The notes under the pieces were generated by a model that ran no database searches, was not told the DNA's origin, and worked only from the letters and a program-made list of their open reading frames with translations. From BS750m-G4 sp964472195 (GTDB lineage Bacteria > Bacteroidota > Ignavibacteria > Tepidaquicellales > Tepidaquicellaceae), in NCBI GenBank assembly GCA_964472195.1, contig CAYYJH010000043.1, positions 1 to 24,202 on the forward strand: a stretch of DNA of 24,202 nucleotides. Reading direction: 5' to 3'. The translations under genes and the position numbers were made by a program. Below are positions 15,896 through 24,140 of this stretch, in pieces; position 1 is the first letter of the stretch, and the number at the start of each line of letters is the position of its first letter.

Positions 15896-18385
15896 ATGAA
15901 TATCCTATCTAAGTATTTCAACTGGCTCCAAAAAGATGTACCTTCAGGTGATGTTGAGAAGTATCCGGAGATTAATGATAAAGGGGAAACTTCAGTCAAA
16001 GGTATTTTCATAATTGGGGATTTAACGGGAGTACCTTTGTTAAAGCTTGCTTCAGAAAGTGGAAAAAAAATAATTGACCAGTTCTACGAGGATAGTGATT
16101 TTCTTAAACAAAAAGATGCTAATAAAGATAAAGACATTCATGATATTATAATTGTAGGTGCCGGTCCTGCTGGTATTTCCGCTGGTATAGAAGCCTCTAA
16201 GAGAAATCTTAACTACAAAATATTAGAAGCATCAAAGAAGTTTAACACGATAGAAAACTTCCCGAAGGGTAAACCAATCCTTGCTGAACCCGAAAACATT
16301 AAGCAAGAGTCAGAACTTAAAATTAATGATGGAACCAAAGAGTCTCTGCTTGAGGAATTAGATAAACAAATTAAGAATATAAACCTGTCGATAGATGAAC
16401 AAACTACCGTTGAAAGAATCGAAAGGTATAAAAATCATTTCGAATTAATCACAAATAAAGGAGTTTATAAAACCTTACGTGTAATATTAGCAATCGGTAA
16501 ATCAGGTAATGCGAGAACTTTGGGTGTACCGGGACAGCACCTTGAAAAAGTGTACAACAGGTTGTTCGATCCCGTAGATTCAAAAGACCAGGATGTCCTT
16601 ATAATTGGAGGCGGTGATTCGGCTCTCGAAGCTGCTATTGCGGTATCAGAGTATGCAAAAACTGTTACACTATCATACAGAAAAAATACTTTTGCCAGAC
16701 CGAAGGAAGACAATGTTGAAAAGTTTAACAGGTTAAAAGAAGAAGGTAAGGTTAAATTGTTAATGGGAACCAACATAAAGGAGATTAAGAAAAATAGTGT
16801 TCTCGTTATAGACAAGGAAAACCGCAAACTGGAAATTGAAAATACAATGGTATATTCAATGATTGGAAGAGAACTGCCGGTATCCTTTTTTATAAGAAGT
16901 AATATAAAGATGGAAGGGGAACTGTCTCTAATAGCAAAGCTTCAGTTCTTATTACTAATTTTTGTTTCCGGTGTTATCTATTTCGGAAAAAGCAGCCGTA
17001 GTTTTTATGAATATTTTTTCGGTGGAAAGGCAGACTCTTTTTCTGAATTAATTTCAAACTTATTTACAGGGGCATTCTGGTATAAATTTATTACCTTTCC
17101 TGCTTATGTTTTTGAGAATCTATTACCGGATAAATTTTGGGATATTGGAGGATATTTCTCACCGGTTATTAACTTTGTAGCCTTTTTATCTTTTATAGGC
17201 TCAATTTTTCTTGGCGGTTATTTGCTTTTCAAATTTCTAAAGAAAAATGTAAATACAATTTCGTTTGACTGGAACACTTTTAAGTATTCATATTTTATTT
17301 TTCTTGCAATATTTTTTGTTGTTATTTTTTTTAGCGGAAAGTATTTCGGCGTTTATGTTTTGGGTAAATCACAGAGTTTTTGGTATACAGGTATGTATTC
17401 TTTAACAGTGTTAATTTTTGGAATAAGAAGAATTAAAGTGAAACCTACTAAGTATATTAAACTCCAAACCTGGTCATTAATACTTGTTCAAGTGTTACTG
17501 CTCTTCATTCTTCCTGAGTTCGTTTTTCCTTTTCTGGGTAAGATTGGAGCTTTAGGAGGGGGGAATGGATTTATCCTTTCGCAGGTTTTCCCGGGCAATA
17601 GTTACTGGAGATCATATGGTTTCATACTTGCCTGGCCCCTCAATTTTGGTAATCTTTATAATGGAAATATAACAATATTCTGGTTGCTTTTTAGTATTAC
17701 ACAGACGTTTATTATTATTCCTTATATTATATATAAATGGGGTAAGGGTGCATATTGTGGTTGGCTGTGTTCATGTGGTGCTTTAGCAGAAACTTTAGGT
17801 GATGATTATAGAACAAAAGCACCGCATGGAATAATAGCTAAAAAGTGGGAGAACATCGGTCAATGGATTTTAGCTTTTGCATTTATGATAACTGCGGCTA
17901 AACTAATTAGCATTTTATTTAATCTCGACATTCCAGTGTTAAATGAAAATATATCTACCACAGCGGATTATCTAAAGAAATTTTATGGTTTTGGAATTGA
18001 CATTGTTTTTGCTGGCGTTCTGGGAGTAGGAGTTTACTTTTTTATGAGTGGTAGGATTTGGTGTAGATACGGATGTCCTCTTGCAGCTTTAATGCATATA
18101 TATTCACGCTTTTCACGTTACAGAATATTTTCGGAGAAAAAGAAATGTATCTCGTGCAATATTTGTACAAAGGTATGTCATATGGGCATCGATGTAATGA
18201 ATTATGCAAATAAAGGCATTCCGATGAACGATGTCGAGTGTGTTAAATGTTCGGCTTGTGTAGTAAATTGTCCAACGGAGGTATTATCTTTTGGATCATT
18301 ATTAAAATCTGATTTAAACAATGAATCATTTAAAAGAATGAACTTATCTGTTATGGATAGGAAGGACTGGCGTAGCGGTTTATGA
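15896..18385 (+). CDS. thioredoxin-reductase-like flavoprotein fused to NapH/NosR-like polyferredoxin membrane domain
   Basis: A fused electron-transfer protein of 829 residues. Residues 80-340 form a two-dinucleotide-domain flavoprotein: FAD motif GAGPAG (88-93) and NAD(P)H motif GGGDSA (238-243). No CxxC redox pair is present where thioredoxin reductase has it, so thioredoxin is not the substrate. The flavin-binding motif that normally closes such proteins (TSxxGxFxxGD) is found instead at the N-terminus, ETSVKGIFIIGD (31-42). Residues about 345-745 hold several membrane helices and NapH/NosR-type Cys motifs (C621, C625, C627; C723, C727). Two ferredoxin-type [4Fe-4S] sites follow: C751/C754/C757/C761 and C782/C785/C788/C792. 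The likely route is NAD(P)H to FAD to Fe-S centres across or along the membrane; the acceptor is unknown. The ATG follows an AT-rich leader with no Shine-Dalgarno sequence. Confidence 0.85.
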   Translation: MNILSKYFNWLQKDVPSGDVEKYPEINDKGETSVKGIFIIGDLTGVPLLKLASESGKKIIDQFYEDSDFLKQKDANKDKDIHDIIIVGAGPAGISAGIEASKRNLNYKILEASKKFNTIENFPKGKPILAEPENIKQESELKINDGTKESLLEELDKQIKNINLSIDEQTTVERIERYKNHFELITNKGVYKTLRVILAIGKSGNARTLGVPGQHLEKVYNRLFDPVDSKDQDVLIIGGGDSALEAAIAVSEYAKTVTLSYRKNTFARPKEDNVEKFNRLKEEGKVKLLMGTNIKEIKKNSVLVIDKENRKLEIENTMVYSMIGRELPVSFFIRSNIKMEGELSLIAKLQFLLLIFVSGVIYFGKSSRSFYEYFFGGKADSFSELISNLFTGAFWYKFITFPAYVFENLLPDKFWDIGGYFSPVINFVAFLSFIGSIFLGGYLLFKFLKKNVNTISFDWNTFKYSYFIFLAIFFVVIFFSGKYFGVYVLGKSQSFWYTGMYSLTVLIFGIRRIKVKPTKYIKLQTWSLILVQVLLLFILPEFVFPFLGKIGALGGGNGFILSQVFPGNSYWRSYGFILAWPLNFGNLYNGNITIFWLLFSITQTFIIIPYIIYKWGKGAYCGWLCSCGALAETLGDDYRTKAPHGIIAKKWENIGQWILAFAFMITAAKLISILFNLDIPVLNENISTTADYLKKFYGFGIDIVFAGVLGVGVYFFMSGRIWCRYGCPLAALMHIYSRFSRYRIFSEKKKCISCNICTKVCHMGIDVMNYANKGIPMNDVECVKCSACVVNCPTEVLSFGSLLKSDLNNESFKRMNLSVMDRKDWRSGL

Positions 18386-18485
18386 TACTTGAATCTTAAA
18401 TGTGAAGGATTTTCGGGAATTAAACATTTTTTATAATATTAAATGTCTTTCAAATCAAAAAAATATCGATTAGTTCATAAAATAA

Positions 18486-18902
18486 TTATTTAAATAATTC
18501 ACTTTTCTCAAAAAAGAAGCTAACCTCAATTTTACCATTCTCAACAGAGTCAGAACCGTGGACTGCATTAAATGATTTGGATTCAGCATATAATTTCCTT
18601 AGTGTTCCATCTTCAGCTTCGGCAGGATCGGTTGCTCCAATAAGTTTTCTATAATCTTCTACAGCATTTTCTTTTTGTAATGCAATCGGTATGCAGGGAG
18701 CAGACGTCATGAACTCTACAAGGTCATCGTAAAATGGTCTTTCTTTGTGAACTTCGTAAAATTTCTTTGCCTGGTCTATTGTAAGGTGCGTCATTTTCAT
18801 CCCAATGATGTTAAATCCAGCGTCAAGTATTCTTTGGATTATATTTCCCTGAACATTTTTGCTTACGGCATCGGGTTTAATTATACATAAAGTTCTCTCC
18901 AT
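18486..18902 (-). CDS. ndk: nucleoside diphosphate kinase
   Basis: A 138-residue enzyme of standard length that exchanges the gamma phosphate between nucleoside tri- and diphosphates in the cytoplasm. It starts with the typical ERTLCIIKPDAV and carries the active-site segment NAVHGSDS with the phospho-accepting His115. GATDPAEAEDGTLR, near residue 89, is the conserved nucleotide-binding region. It is 50 bases downstream of the PBP gene on the same strand, so it is probably the last gene of the lpxH-PBP-ndk transcript. It converges with the flavoprotein fusion gene; the 100 bases between them show only weak AT-rich hairpins. Confidence 0.97.
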   Translation of the reverse strand: MERTLCIIKPDAVSKNVQGNIIQRILDAGFNIIGMKMTHLTIDQAKKFYEVHKERPFYDDLVEFMTSAPCIPIALQKENAVEDYRKLIGATDPAEAEDGTLRKLYAESKSFNAVHGSDSVENGKIEVSFFFEKSELFK

Positions 18903-18952
18903 ATATTTTGTATATAATTTTATTTCTTTTGAAAGTTGATGTAAATTGTTTA

Positions 18953-21262
18953 CTAATTATCGGGTGGTTCTAAATTACCACCGGGAGGTAATCCGGTAGA
19001 TTCAAATGCTGTTTCTAATGAATCTATAAAGCTGTGACTAATATTACATTTCTTAGGCATATACTTTTTGAGGACTATTTCTAAATCAGAAGGGCAGGAG
19101 CCACCGTCAAGAAGACCTGTTACCATACAGATATTTACTTCATCAACATCGTCCGGCATTAGAAAATAAGCTACCGGGAAATCAAAATTGTCATCCGAGT
19201 ATAAATATTTCATAAATTTTCCCCAGATAGGAGCTGCTGCTCTTCCACCCTGACCGTATGCACTGCCAAGTTTTATTCTTGCATCGTCAAAGCCCAGCCA
19301 GACACCTGCTACAAATTGTGGAGTGTAACCGATAAACCATGCATCTGTATAATTTTGTGATGTACCGGTTTTCCCGGCAGCAGGTCTGTGAAAGTAACCG
19401 CGTACACGTGTTGCTGTACCGTATTCTAGTACATCCTCAAGCATGTCGCTCATAATGTATGCAACACCTTCACTCATAACTTCTCTTGTTTCAGGAATGA
19501 CTTCCTCAATGACATTTCCGTTTCTGTCTTCGATTCTTGTTATAGCTATTGGTTCTACCCATATACCTTCGTTTGCAAATGTTCCGAATGCGTTCGTCAT
19601 TTCTAAAGGAGAAACTTCTCCTACTCCTAATGCCAGGATTGGATAATTTGGTAATTCAGATTTTACACCCATTCTATGAGCAAGGTCTATTACTTTATCA
19701 ATCGGGGCGATTTGCATTGCAGTTCTTACCGCAACAACATTTACAGATTTCGCAAGTGCATATCTTAAAGATAAATCTCCCCCTTGTCCACCACCTTTTA
19801 ATAACCTTGTTGAACCGCGGTCATATATTTTGAGAGGATCGTTCGAAATCATATAACCTGGTGAGTAACCATTTTCAATTGCAATTGTATAAACGAATGG
19901 TTTAAAGGAAGACCCTGGTTGTCTTTTTATCTGTGTTACATGATTCAATCCATATTTAAATCTTGTGTTTGGATTTGCTCCTACCATTGCCTTGATATGT
20001 CCGGTTTTTGGATCTATTACAACGAAGCCTATCTGGATTGTTGTTGTTAATTTTTTTACCGAATCAATAATTGATTTATTGTTCTTTAATGTATTATATG
20101 TTTTCTCCCTTTCGGCTTCTGTGCTGCAATTTTTATATTCCTCGGTTTCTTTGATGTATTTATTTACAGCACTGTTTAAAATTTTATCTTTGTTTTTCCA
20201 GCTCCAATATTTGCTGAATGATTTCTGGTAAGTTTTTAATTGTTCATCGACAGCATCTTCCGCATGTTTTTGAAATCTCGTATCTAATGTAGTGTAAACT
20301 TTTAATCCATCCCTGTAGAGGTCAAAACCAAATTTTTCAGCTTTAACTTGCAAAAGTTGTCTTACATACTCAGTAAATTCAGGAGCTTTCGATTCTGTGT
20401 AAAGGTTTTCGGTTTTCAAGTCTATTTTAATCGGATCATTAATTGCGATATCGTATTCTTCTTTAGTAATGAAATCCATTTCGTACATAGAATTCAAAAC
20501 AGTATTTCTTCTGTCCTTGCATGCTTCAGGATTATACACGGGATCATAATTAGCAGGTGATTTCAATAGTCCTACGAGAATTGCAGACTCATCAAGGTTT
20601 AGATCTTTTGCGTTTTTATCGAAGAAAATGTGTGCTGCGGCTTCTATTCCGTATGCTCCTTTTCCAAAATAAACAGTGTTTAGGTAGTAAGCGAGAATTT
20701 CTTGTTTTGTATAAGTTTTCTCAATTTGTATTGCTGTCATCGCCTCTCGAAGTTTCCTGCTTAAAGTAACTTCTTTCCTGTTCAGATAAAGATTCCCGGC
20801 TAACTGTTGTGTTATTGTTGATGCTCCTTCTTTTGATAGATCAAAACTTATAATATTTTTTATGAATGCCTTACCAATTCTTTGAATATCGACTCCCCAG
20901 TGATCGTAGAATTTCCTGTCCTCAGTTGAAATTAAGGCATTGATAAAATGCTGCGGCACGTTTTCGATTGTGACCTTTGTTCTGTTTTTAAGATAGAACT
21001 TATCTATGAGTTCTCCATTATCTGAATAAATCTGTGTTGCTTCCTCGATCTTGGGGTTTTCGAGTTCGGAAAGTGATGGTAAACCCTGTGATAAATAAAC
21101 AATGTATACACTTAATATAATGAAAGTGATAAGAATTGCATATAGTGTAACTCTAAAAGAAAACCTTTCTTTGGTGTTTTTCTTCGATTTAGTTCTGCGG
21201 TAATTTTTATCCGCAAAATATTTATTTAGCTCTTCTTCTTTATTTTTTCTCTTTTTTGTCAA
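18953..21262 (-). CDS. class A penicillin-binding protein (PBP1A type)
   Basis: A bifunctional peptidoglycan synthase of 769 residues anchored in the inner membrane. A basic cytoplasmic tail (1-35) is followed by one membrane helix (about 36-58). The GT51 glycosyltransferase domain has the catalytic Glu in STEDRKFYDHWG (E114) and GASTITQQLAGNLYL (146-160). The transpeptidase domain has SSFK (S451, K454), SVN (S506, N508) and KTGT (K631), all intact. The start appears to be TTG at 21262: its TTGA overlaps the lpxH stop by four bases, and no ATG occurs in frame before the membrane helix, so coupling to lpxH is likely. The extra C-terminal stretch past the transpeptidase domain ends in a Pro/Gly-rich tail. 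Confidence 0.96.
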   Translation of the reverse strand: MTKKRKNKEEELNKYFADKNYRRTKSKKNTKERFSFRVTLYAILITFIILSVYIVYLSQGLPSLSELENPKIEEATQIYSDNGELIDKFYLKNRTKVTIENVPQHFINALISTEDRKFYDHWGVDIQRIGKAFIKNIISFDLSKEGASTITQQLAGNLYLNRKEVTLSRKLREAMTAIQIEKTYTKQEILAYYLNTVYFGKGAYGIEAAAHIFFDKNAKDLNLDESAILVGLLKSPANYDPVYNPEACKDRRNTVLNSMYEMDFITKEEYDIAINDPIKIDLKTENLYTESKAPEFTEYVRQLLQVKAEKFGFDLYRDGLKVYTTLDTRFQKHAEDAVDEQLKTYQKSFSKYWSWKNKDKILNSAVNKYIKETEEYKNCSTEAEREKTYNTLKNNKSIIDSVKKLTTTIQIGFVVIDPKTGHIKAMVGANPNTRFKYGLNHVTQIKRQPGSSFKPFVYTIAIENGYSPGYMISNDPLKIYDRGSTRLLKGGGQGGDLSLRYALAKSVNVVAVRTAMQIAPIDKVIDLAHRMGVKSELPNYPILALGVGEVSPLEMTNAFGTFANEGIWVEPIAITRIEDRNGNVIEEVIPETREVMSEGVAYIMSDMLEDVLEYGTATRVRGYFHRPAAGKTGTSQNYTDAWFIGYTPQFVAGVWLGFDDARIKLGSAYGQGGRAAAPIWGKFMKYLYSDDNFDFPVAYFLMPDDVDEVNICMVTGLLDGGSCPSDLEIVLKKYMPKKCNISHSFIDSLETAFESTGLPPGGNLEPPDN

Positions 21263-22041
21263 GCGTCTAAATTTAATTCACGTTCCGAAGTTTTCAAAAA
21301 CTCCTTTTTCTCAAGATCATAAAAACTCATCAATTTTAGTTTGTTGTTTTTATAAATTGCATAATTAAAATGCTTTATCCAATCTCCCAAATTTATATAA
21401 CATCCCTTTTCATTTTTGTAAATGTATGGGAAATGTCTGTGTCCCATTATTACATAATCATAACCGTCATGGATTCTTTCTATCGCAAAATCTCTCAGAC
21501 CATCCTTTTGAGAATAATCCTTCTTCGTTGTATATTCTCTCGAGGATGATGAAGACCTCTTTGCTAACCAGATTCCGATGTCCGGATGAAGCAGCGAATA
21601 AAAGAATTGGGAAACACGGTTTCGTAATATCTTCTTTAAGATTTTATATCCATAATCTTTATATGCTAATCCGTCACCGTGATGTATAAAGAACTTTTTG
21701 CCGTTTATTTCTCTTGATATAAATCTGTCTTGAATATCAATTCCAAATTCTTCTTTAAAGTAACTACCTCTCCAAAAATCGTGATTACCCGCTAAGTAAG
21801 TTATCTTTATGTTACACTCAACAAGTTCTGATATCTTTGTAAGTAACTTGTAATAACCTTTTGGAACAACCTGCATATATTCTATCCAGAAATCAAACAA
21901 GTCACCTACTATGAACAATTCTTTAGCATCTGCTTTGATCTCTTCAAGAAATTTTACAAGAACGGATTCCTTAAATCTTTCCTCATCCTTTGACTTGAGT
22001 CCAAGATGTACATCTGAAATAAAATAATAAACATCTTTCAT
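21259..22041 (-). CDS. lpxH: UDP-2,3-diacylglucosamine pyrophosphatase-like phosphoesterase
   Basis: A 260-residue calcineurin-like metallophosphoesterase. All metal-site blocks are present: SDVH (D10, H12), GDLFDFW (D47), GNHDFW (N86, H87), HHGDG (H121) and GHRH (H201, H203). This is the pattern of LpxH, which splits UDP-2,3-diacylglucosamine to lipid X and UMP in lipid A synthesis at the inner face of the cytoplasmic membrane. The segment after HHGDG (YKILKKILRNRVSQFFYSLL) fits the helical lid over the acyl chains. The related Bacteroidota-type LpxH proteins share this layout. Its stop overlaps the TTG start of the PBP gene. Confidence 0.88.
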   Translation of the reverse strand: MKDVYYFISDVHLGLKSKDEERFKESVLVKFLEEIKADAKELFIVGDLFDFWIEYMQVVPKGYYKLLTKISELVECNIKITYLAGNHDFWRGSYFKEEFGIDIQDRFISREINGKKFFIHHGDGLAYKDYGYKILKKILRNRVSQFFYSLLHPDIGIWLAKRSSSSSREYTTKKDYSQKDGLRDFAIERIHDGYDYVIMGHRHFPYIYKNEKGCYINLGDWIKHFNYAIYKNNKLKLMSFYDLEKKEFLKTSERELNLDA

Positions 22042-22050
22042 TCATAGAGT

Positions 22051-22078
22051 AGAATAATTCATTTGATTTAGTTATTCT
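22051..22078. repeat. 7-bp inverted repeat upstream of lpxH
   Basis: AGAATAA (22051-22057) and TTATTCT (22072-22078) are perfect reverse complements with a 14-base centre, so the dyad ends ten bases before the lpxH ATG. It could be an operator or a leader hairpin that affects initiation. The low sequence complexity keeps confidence low. Confidence 0.3.
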
Positions 22079-22324
22079 CGGTAAAACTTTTGCGGCAAAT
22101 TAGAAACTTACTTTCTGTCATATTTACTGAAATAATATAATTATTTTTATTCTATTTACAAACTCAAAATTTTTTTAACGAAATAGGAAAATTGTTTTAA
22201 AAAAGAACTTATTACCCAAATATTTAGCTGGGATTACATAATTATTTATATTAATAAAATGTAAATATGTTCCTTAGAATAATTATAACTTTTATATATA
22301 TCAAGCATATAAGAAAATAATCTC

Positions 22325-22344
22325 ATTCTTTACTTAAAAAGAAT
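22325..22344 (-). terminator. possible weak terminator after folE2
   Basis: ATTCTTT (22325-22331) and AAAGAAT (22338-22344) pair perfectly around a 6-base loop, 17 bases past the folE2 stop. On the minus strand a T-rich stretch follows (GATTATTTTCTT). The stem is almost all A-T, so termination would be inefficient. Confidence 0.3.
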
Positions 22345-22360
22345 CTGTTACTTGTTATTG

Positions 22361-23224
22361 TCAATATCTATTTATAATAAAATCATTCTCCTTCTTATTG
22401 TCAGTATTGTTGTTTGATTCTATGCATGCATATGCATTGTGATTGTGAATACTTTCAAAATTTTCAGCCTCAACGATATACCATGTAATATCTTTATTTT
22501 TTCTTAACTCGATTACAATGTTTCTTACCAGGTCCTCTACGAAGACAGGATTTTCATAAGCCCTTTCCGTAAGATATTTCTCATCTTCTCTTTTCAGGAG
22601 TGCGTACAGATCTGCACTCGCACATTGCTCAACTATAGAAATAATTTCTTCTATCCAGACCATTTTATTGAATCGAATTGAAACCGTTACTTCGCTTCTT
22701 TGATTGTGAGCTCCGTGTTTTGAAATATTTTTTGAGCAGGGGCATAATGTTGTGACCGGTACTGTCACAGTCAGTACAAAATCCTTCCTGCCATTGTGTC
22801 TTACTGCGTGAAACTTTACTTTATAATCTATCAACGAGGGTTTGCCCGATACAGGAGCTTTTTTTTCTTTGAAATACGGAAATTCCATTTCTAAGTGCGA
22901 GGTTGTCGCATGAAACTTCTTCTGCATCTCTTTACAAATGGAGTAAATAGAATCTACATGTATTTCATGATTTTCGTTCTGAAGTATTTCAACGAACCTG
23001 CTCATGTGTGTACCCTTAAACTCCATCGGCAAATCAACAGTCATTGCAATGGTTGCTATTGTATGCTGTATGTCGTTTTCCTTATCTTTTACAGCTATAG
23101 GAAACTTCAGGTTCTTCACACCGACTTTATCGATAGGTATTTCTCTCGTATCTTTTTGGCTTTGGGTATCGGGAAGTGAAGATGTCCCGTTATTTTTTAT
23201 TTTTAGAAGTTCTGTCTTTGGCAT
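22361..23224 (-). CDS. folE2: GTP cyclohydrolase FolE2 (type IB)
   Basis: A 287-residue cytoplasmic enzyme that turns GTP into 7,8-dihydroneopterin triphosphate, the entry to folate and, in many bacteria, to queuosine. Diagnostic blocks are GTHMSRF (71-77), TLCPCSKNIS with the catalytic-site Cys161 and Cys163, GAHNQR (171-176) and ESIHNHNAY near residue 264. Type IB enzymes can use metals other than zinc and often replace or back up FolE; no folE is seen in this window. It is 21 bases downstream of the NUDIX gene, and that enzyme could in principle act on the triphosphate product, but this is only inferred from the pairing. Confidence 0.96.
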   Translation of the reverse strand: MPKTELLKIKNNGTSSLPDTQSQKDTREIPIDKVGVKNLKFPIAVKDKENDIQHTIATIAMTVDLPMEFKGTHMSRFVEILQNENHEIHVDSIYSICKEMQKKFHATTSHLEMEFPYFKEKKAPVSGKPSLIDYKVKFHAVRHNGRKDFVLTVTVPVTTLCPCSKNISKHGAHNQRSEVTVSIRFNKMVWIEEIISIVEQCASADLYALLKREDEKYLTERAYENPVFVEDLVRNIVIELRKNKDITWYIVEAENFESIHNHNAYACIESNNNTDNKKENDFIINRY

Positions 23225-23245
23225 ATTGTAAATTAATTTATAAAA

Positions 23246-23719
23246 TTATTCGTGTTCAACAACACCTTCAATATGTTCTTTAGTGCAATCGATGTGAACA
23301 CTAAACATACTATCGTTGTTCTTTAGAACAAATTTCCATAAATAAAGTTTATCCGTTTCCGGTATGTTCGAGCGTAAAACATCTTTCGGGTGTACAAAAT
23401 AAAAAACTCCCTCAAGTGATTCCTCGGGTAGTTTTTCGACGCTTTTCTTATATTCGAAAACAAATAACATTATGTTCCCAATGTTCGGGTAATCTCTTTC
23501 TGTAACGATTCCTCTTAGTGTCCAGTCCCTCGTATCCGATACCAGGTTACATTCCTCGCTGGCTTCTCTCACGGCACATGCATACGGCGATTCTGCTTTG
23601 TCTGTGTGCAGCTTACCTCCTGGGGGAGATAGCAATCCCTTATTCGGATTATTTCTTCTTTTCATCAGAAGATATTCTCCTTTACTATTCTTTATATATA
23701 AAAGGGTTGCGAGTGTCAA
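23246..23719 (-). CDS. NUDIX hydrolase
   Basis: A 157-residue MutT-like protein. The NUDIX box is present but altered: GGKLHTDKAE has two more residues than the usual Gx5E spacing, and the later glycine of EExG is Asn (REASEECNL). The metal-binding REASEE core is intact. The start is probably TTG at 23719: a TAA lies directly upstream in frame, and the next ATG (codon 19) would remove the first strand of the fold. The sequence resembles 8-oxo-dGTP-diphosphatase-type proteins (PPGGK before the box). Its position in front of folE2 suggests a possible dihydroneopterin triphosphate pyrophosphatase, but substrate cannot be read from the sequence. Confidence 0.88.
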   Translation of the reverse strand: MTLATLLYIKNSKGEYLLMKRRNNPNKGLLSPPGGKLHTDKAESPYACAVREASEECNLVSDTRDWTLRGIVTERDYPNIGNIMLFVFEYKKSVEKLPEESLEGVFYFVHPKDVLRSNIPETDKLYLWKFVLKNNDSMFSVHIDCTKEHIEGVVEHE

Positions 23720-23827
23720 TTAAGAATTCAGGTTAGTTTTCAAAAGCCGGTAGGGATTTCGAAATTATTAAAAGATAATCTCTGCACACGCTCATCAAAA
23801 AGCAGGTGCGGATTTGTCTTTTCATAT

Positions 23828-24004
23828 TTATTTTGCTTCTTTATGGAGAATGTGCTTCTTGGTCCACTTGCAATACTTTTTCATCTCGAGCCTTTCCTTC
23901 GTATTGTTGCGGTTCTTCTGTGTCACGTAAACAGATTTTCCTTTATGAGGACCTTCTGCACTCACAAGCTTGATATTTATCCTCGCGCCTTCTTTCTTAG
24001 CCAT
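23828..24004 (-). CDS. rpmG: 50S ribosomal protein L33
   Basis: A 58-residue protein starting MAKKEGARINIKLVSAEG and containing TQKNRNNTKERLEMKKYC and a HILHKEAK ending. This is the usual L33 pattern (KNR-NT-ERLE-KY, then KH-L-KEAK), including the short insertion around the first hairpin. There is one Cys (C45) and no CxxC pairs, so it is the zinc-free form. L33 sits in the large ribosomal subunit near the E site. The ATG at 24004 follows ACGATAAAAA and has no Shine-Dalgarno sequence. A TATATTTG at 24038-24045 (minus strand) looks like a Bacteroidota -7 box but has no -33 partner at the right distance. The gene lies 108 bases upstream of the NUDIX gene. Confidence 0.93.
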   Translation of the reverse strand: MAKKEGARINIKLVSAEGPHKGKSVYVTQKNRNNTKERLEMKKYCKWTKKHILHKEAK

Positions 24005-24124
24005 TTTTTATCGTATATTTTGTTTTTTAAAATGATTCAAATATATTAAATCTTATAACAAAAAATTATGTATTTTTAATTCCGAATGTAAAATTTCGAT
24101 TTCCTTATCATTTCTCATTCCAAA

Positions 24125-24140
24125 ACTCCTGTTTAGGAGT
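24125..24140 (-). terminator. small hairpin over the stop codon of the partial gene
   Basis: ACTCCT (24125-24130) and AGGAGT (24135-24140) pair perfectly with a 4-base loop. Read on the minus strand, a short TTTGG follows, so as a terminator it is weak; the hairpin covers the stop of the partial gene at 24133-24135. Confidence 0.3.

Larger units (their letters stand above)
22042..22360. other. AT-rich intergenic region between folE2 and lpxH
   Basis: No gene is supported in these 319 bases. They should contain the folE2 end signal and the lpxH promoter. Two dyads stand out: AGAATAA at 22051-22057 with TTATTCT at 22072-22078, ten bases before the lpxH start, and a 7-bp hairpin at 22325-22344 just after the folE2 stop. 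Confidence 0.6.

Noticed and set aside
18386..18485. Terminator between the convergent flavoprotein fusion and ndk genes
   Set aside because: Only a 6-bp AT-rich stem (18424-18429 with 18441-18446, 11-base loop) without a clear T run can be drawn; too weak to call.
23843..24049. Plus-strand open frame of 68 codons near the right end
   Set aside because: It is the antisense of rpmG (L33), which is clearly the real gene.
24038..24062. Bacteroidota-type promoter upstream of rpmG
   Set aside because: A TAnnTTTG match exists, but the nearest TTTG is only 13 bases upstream instead of about 19.
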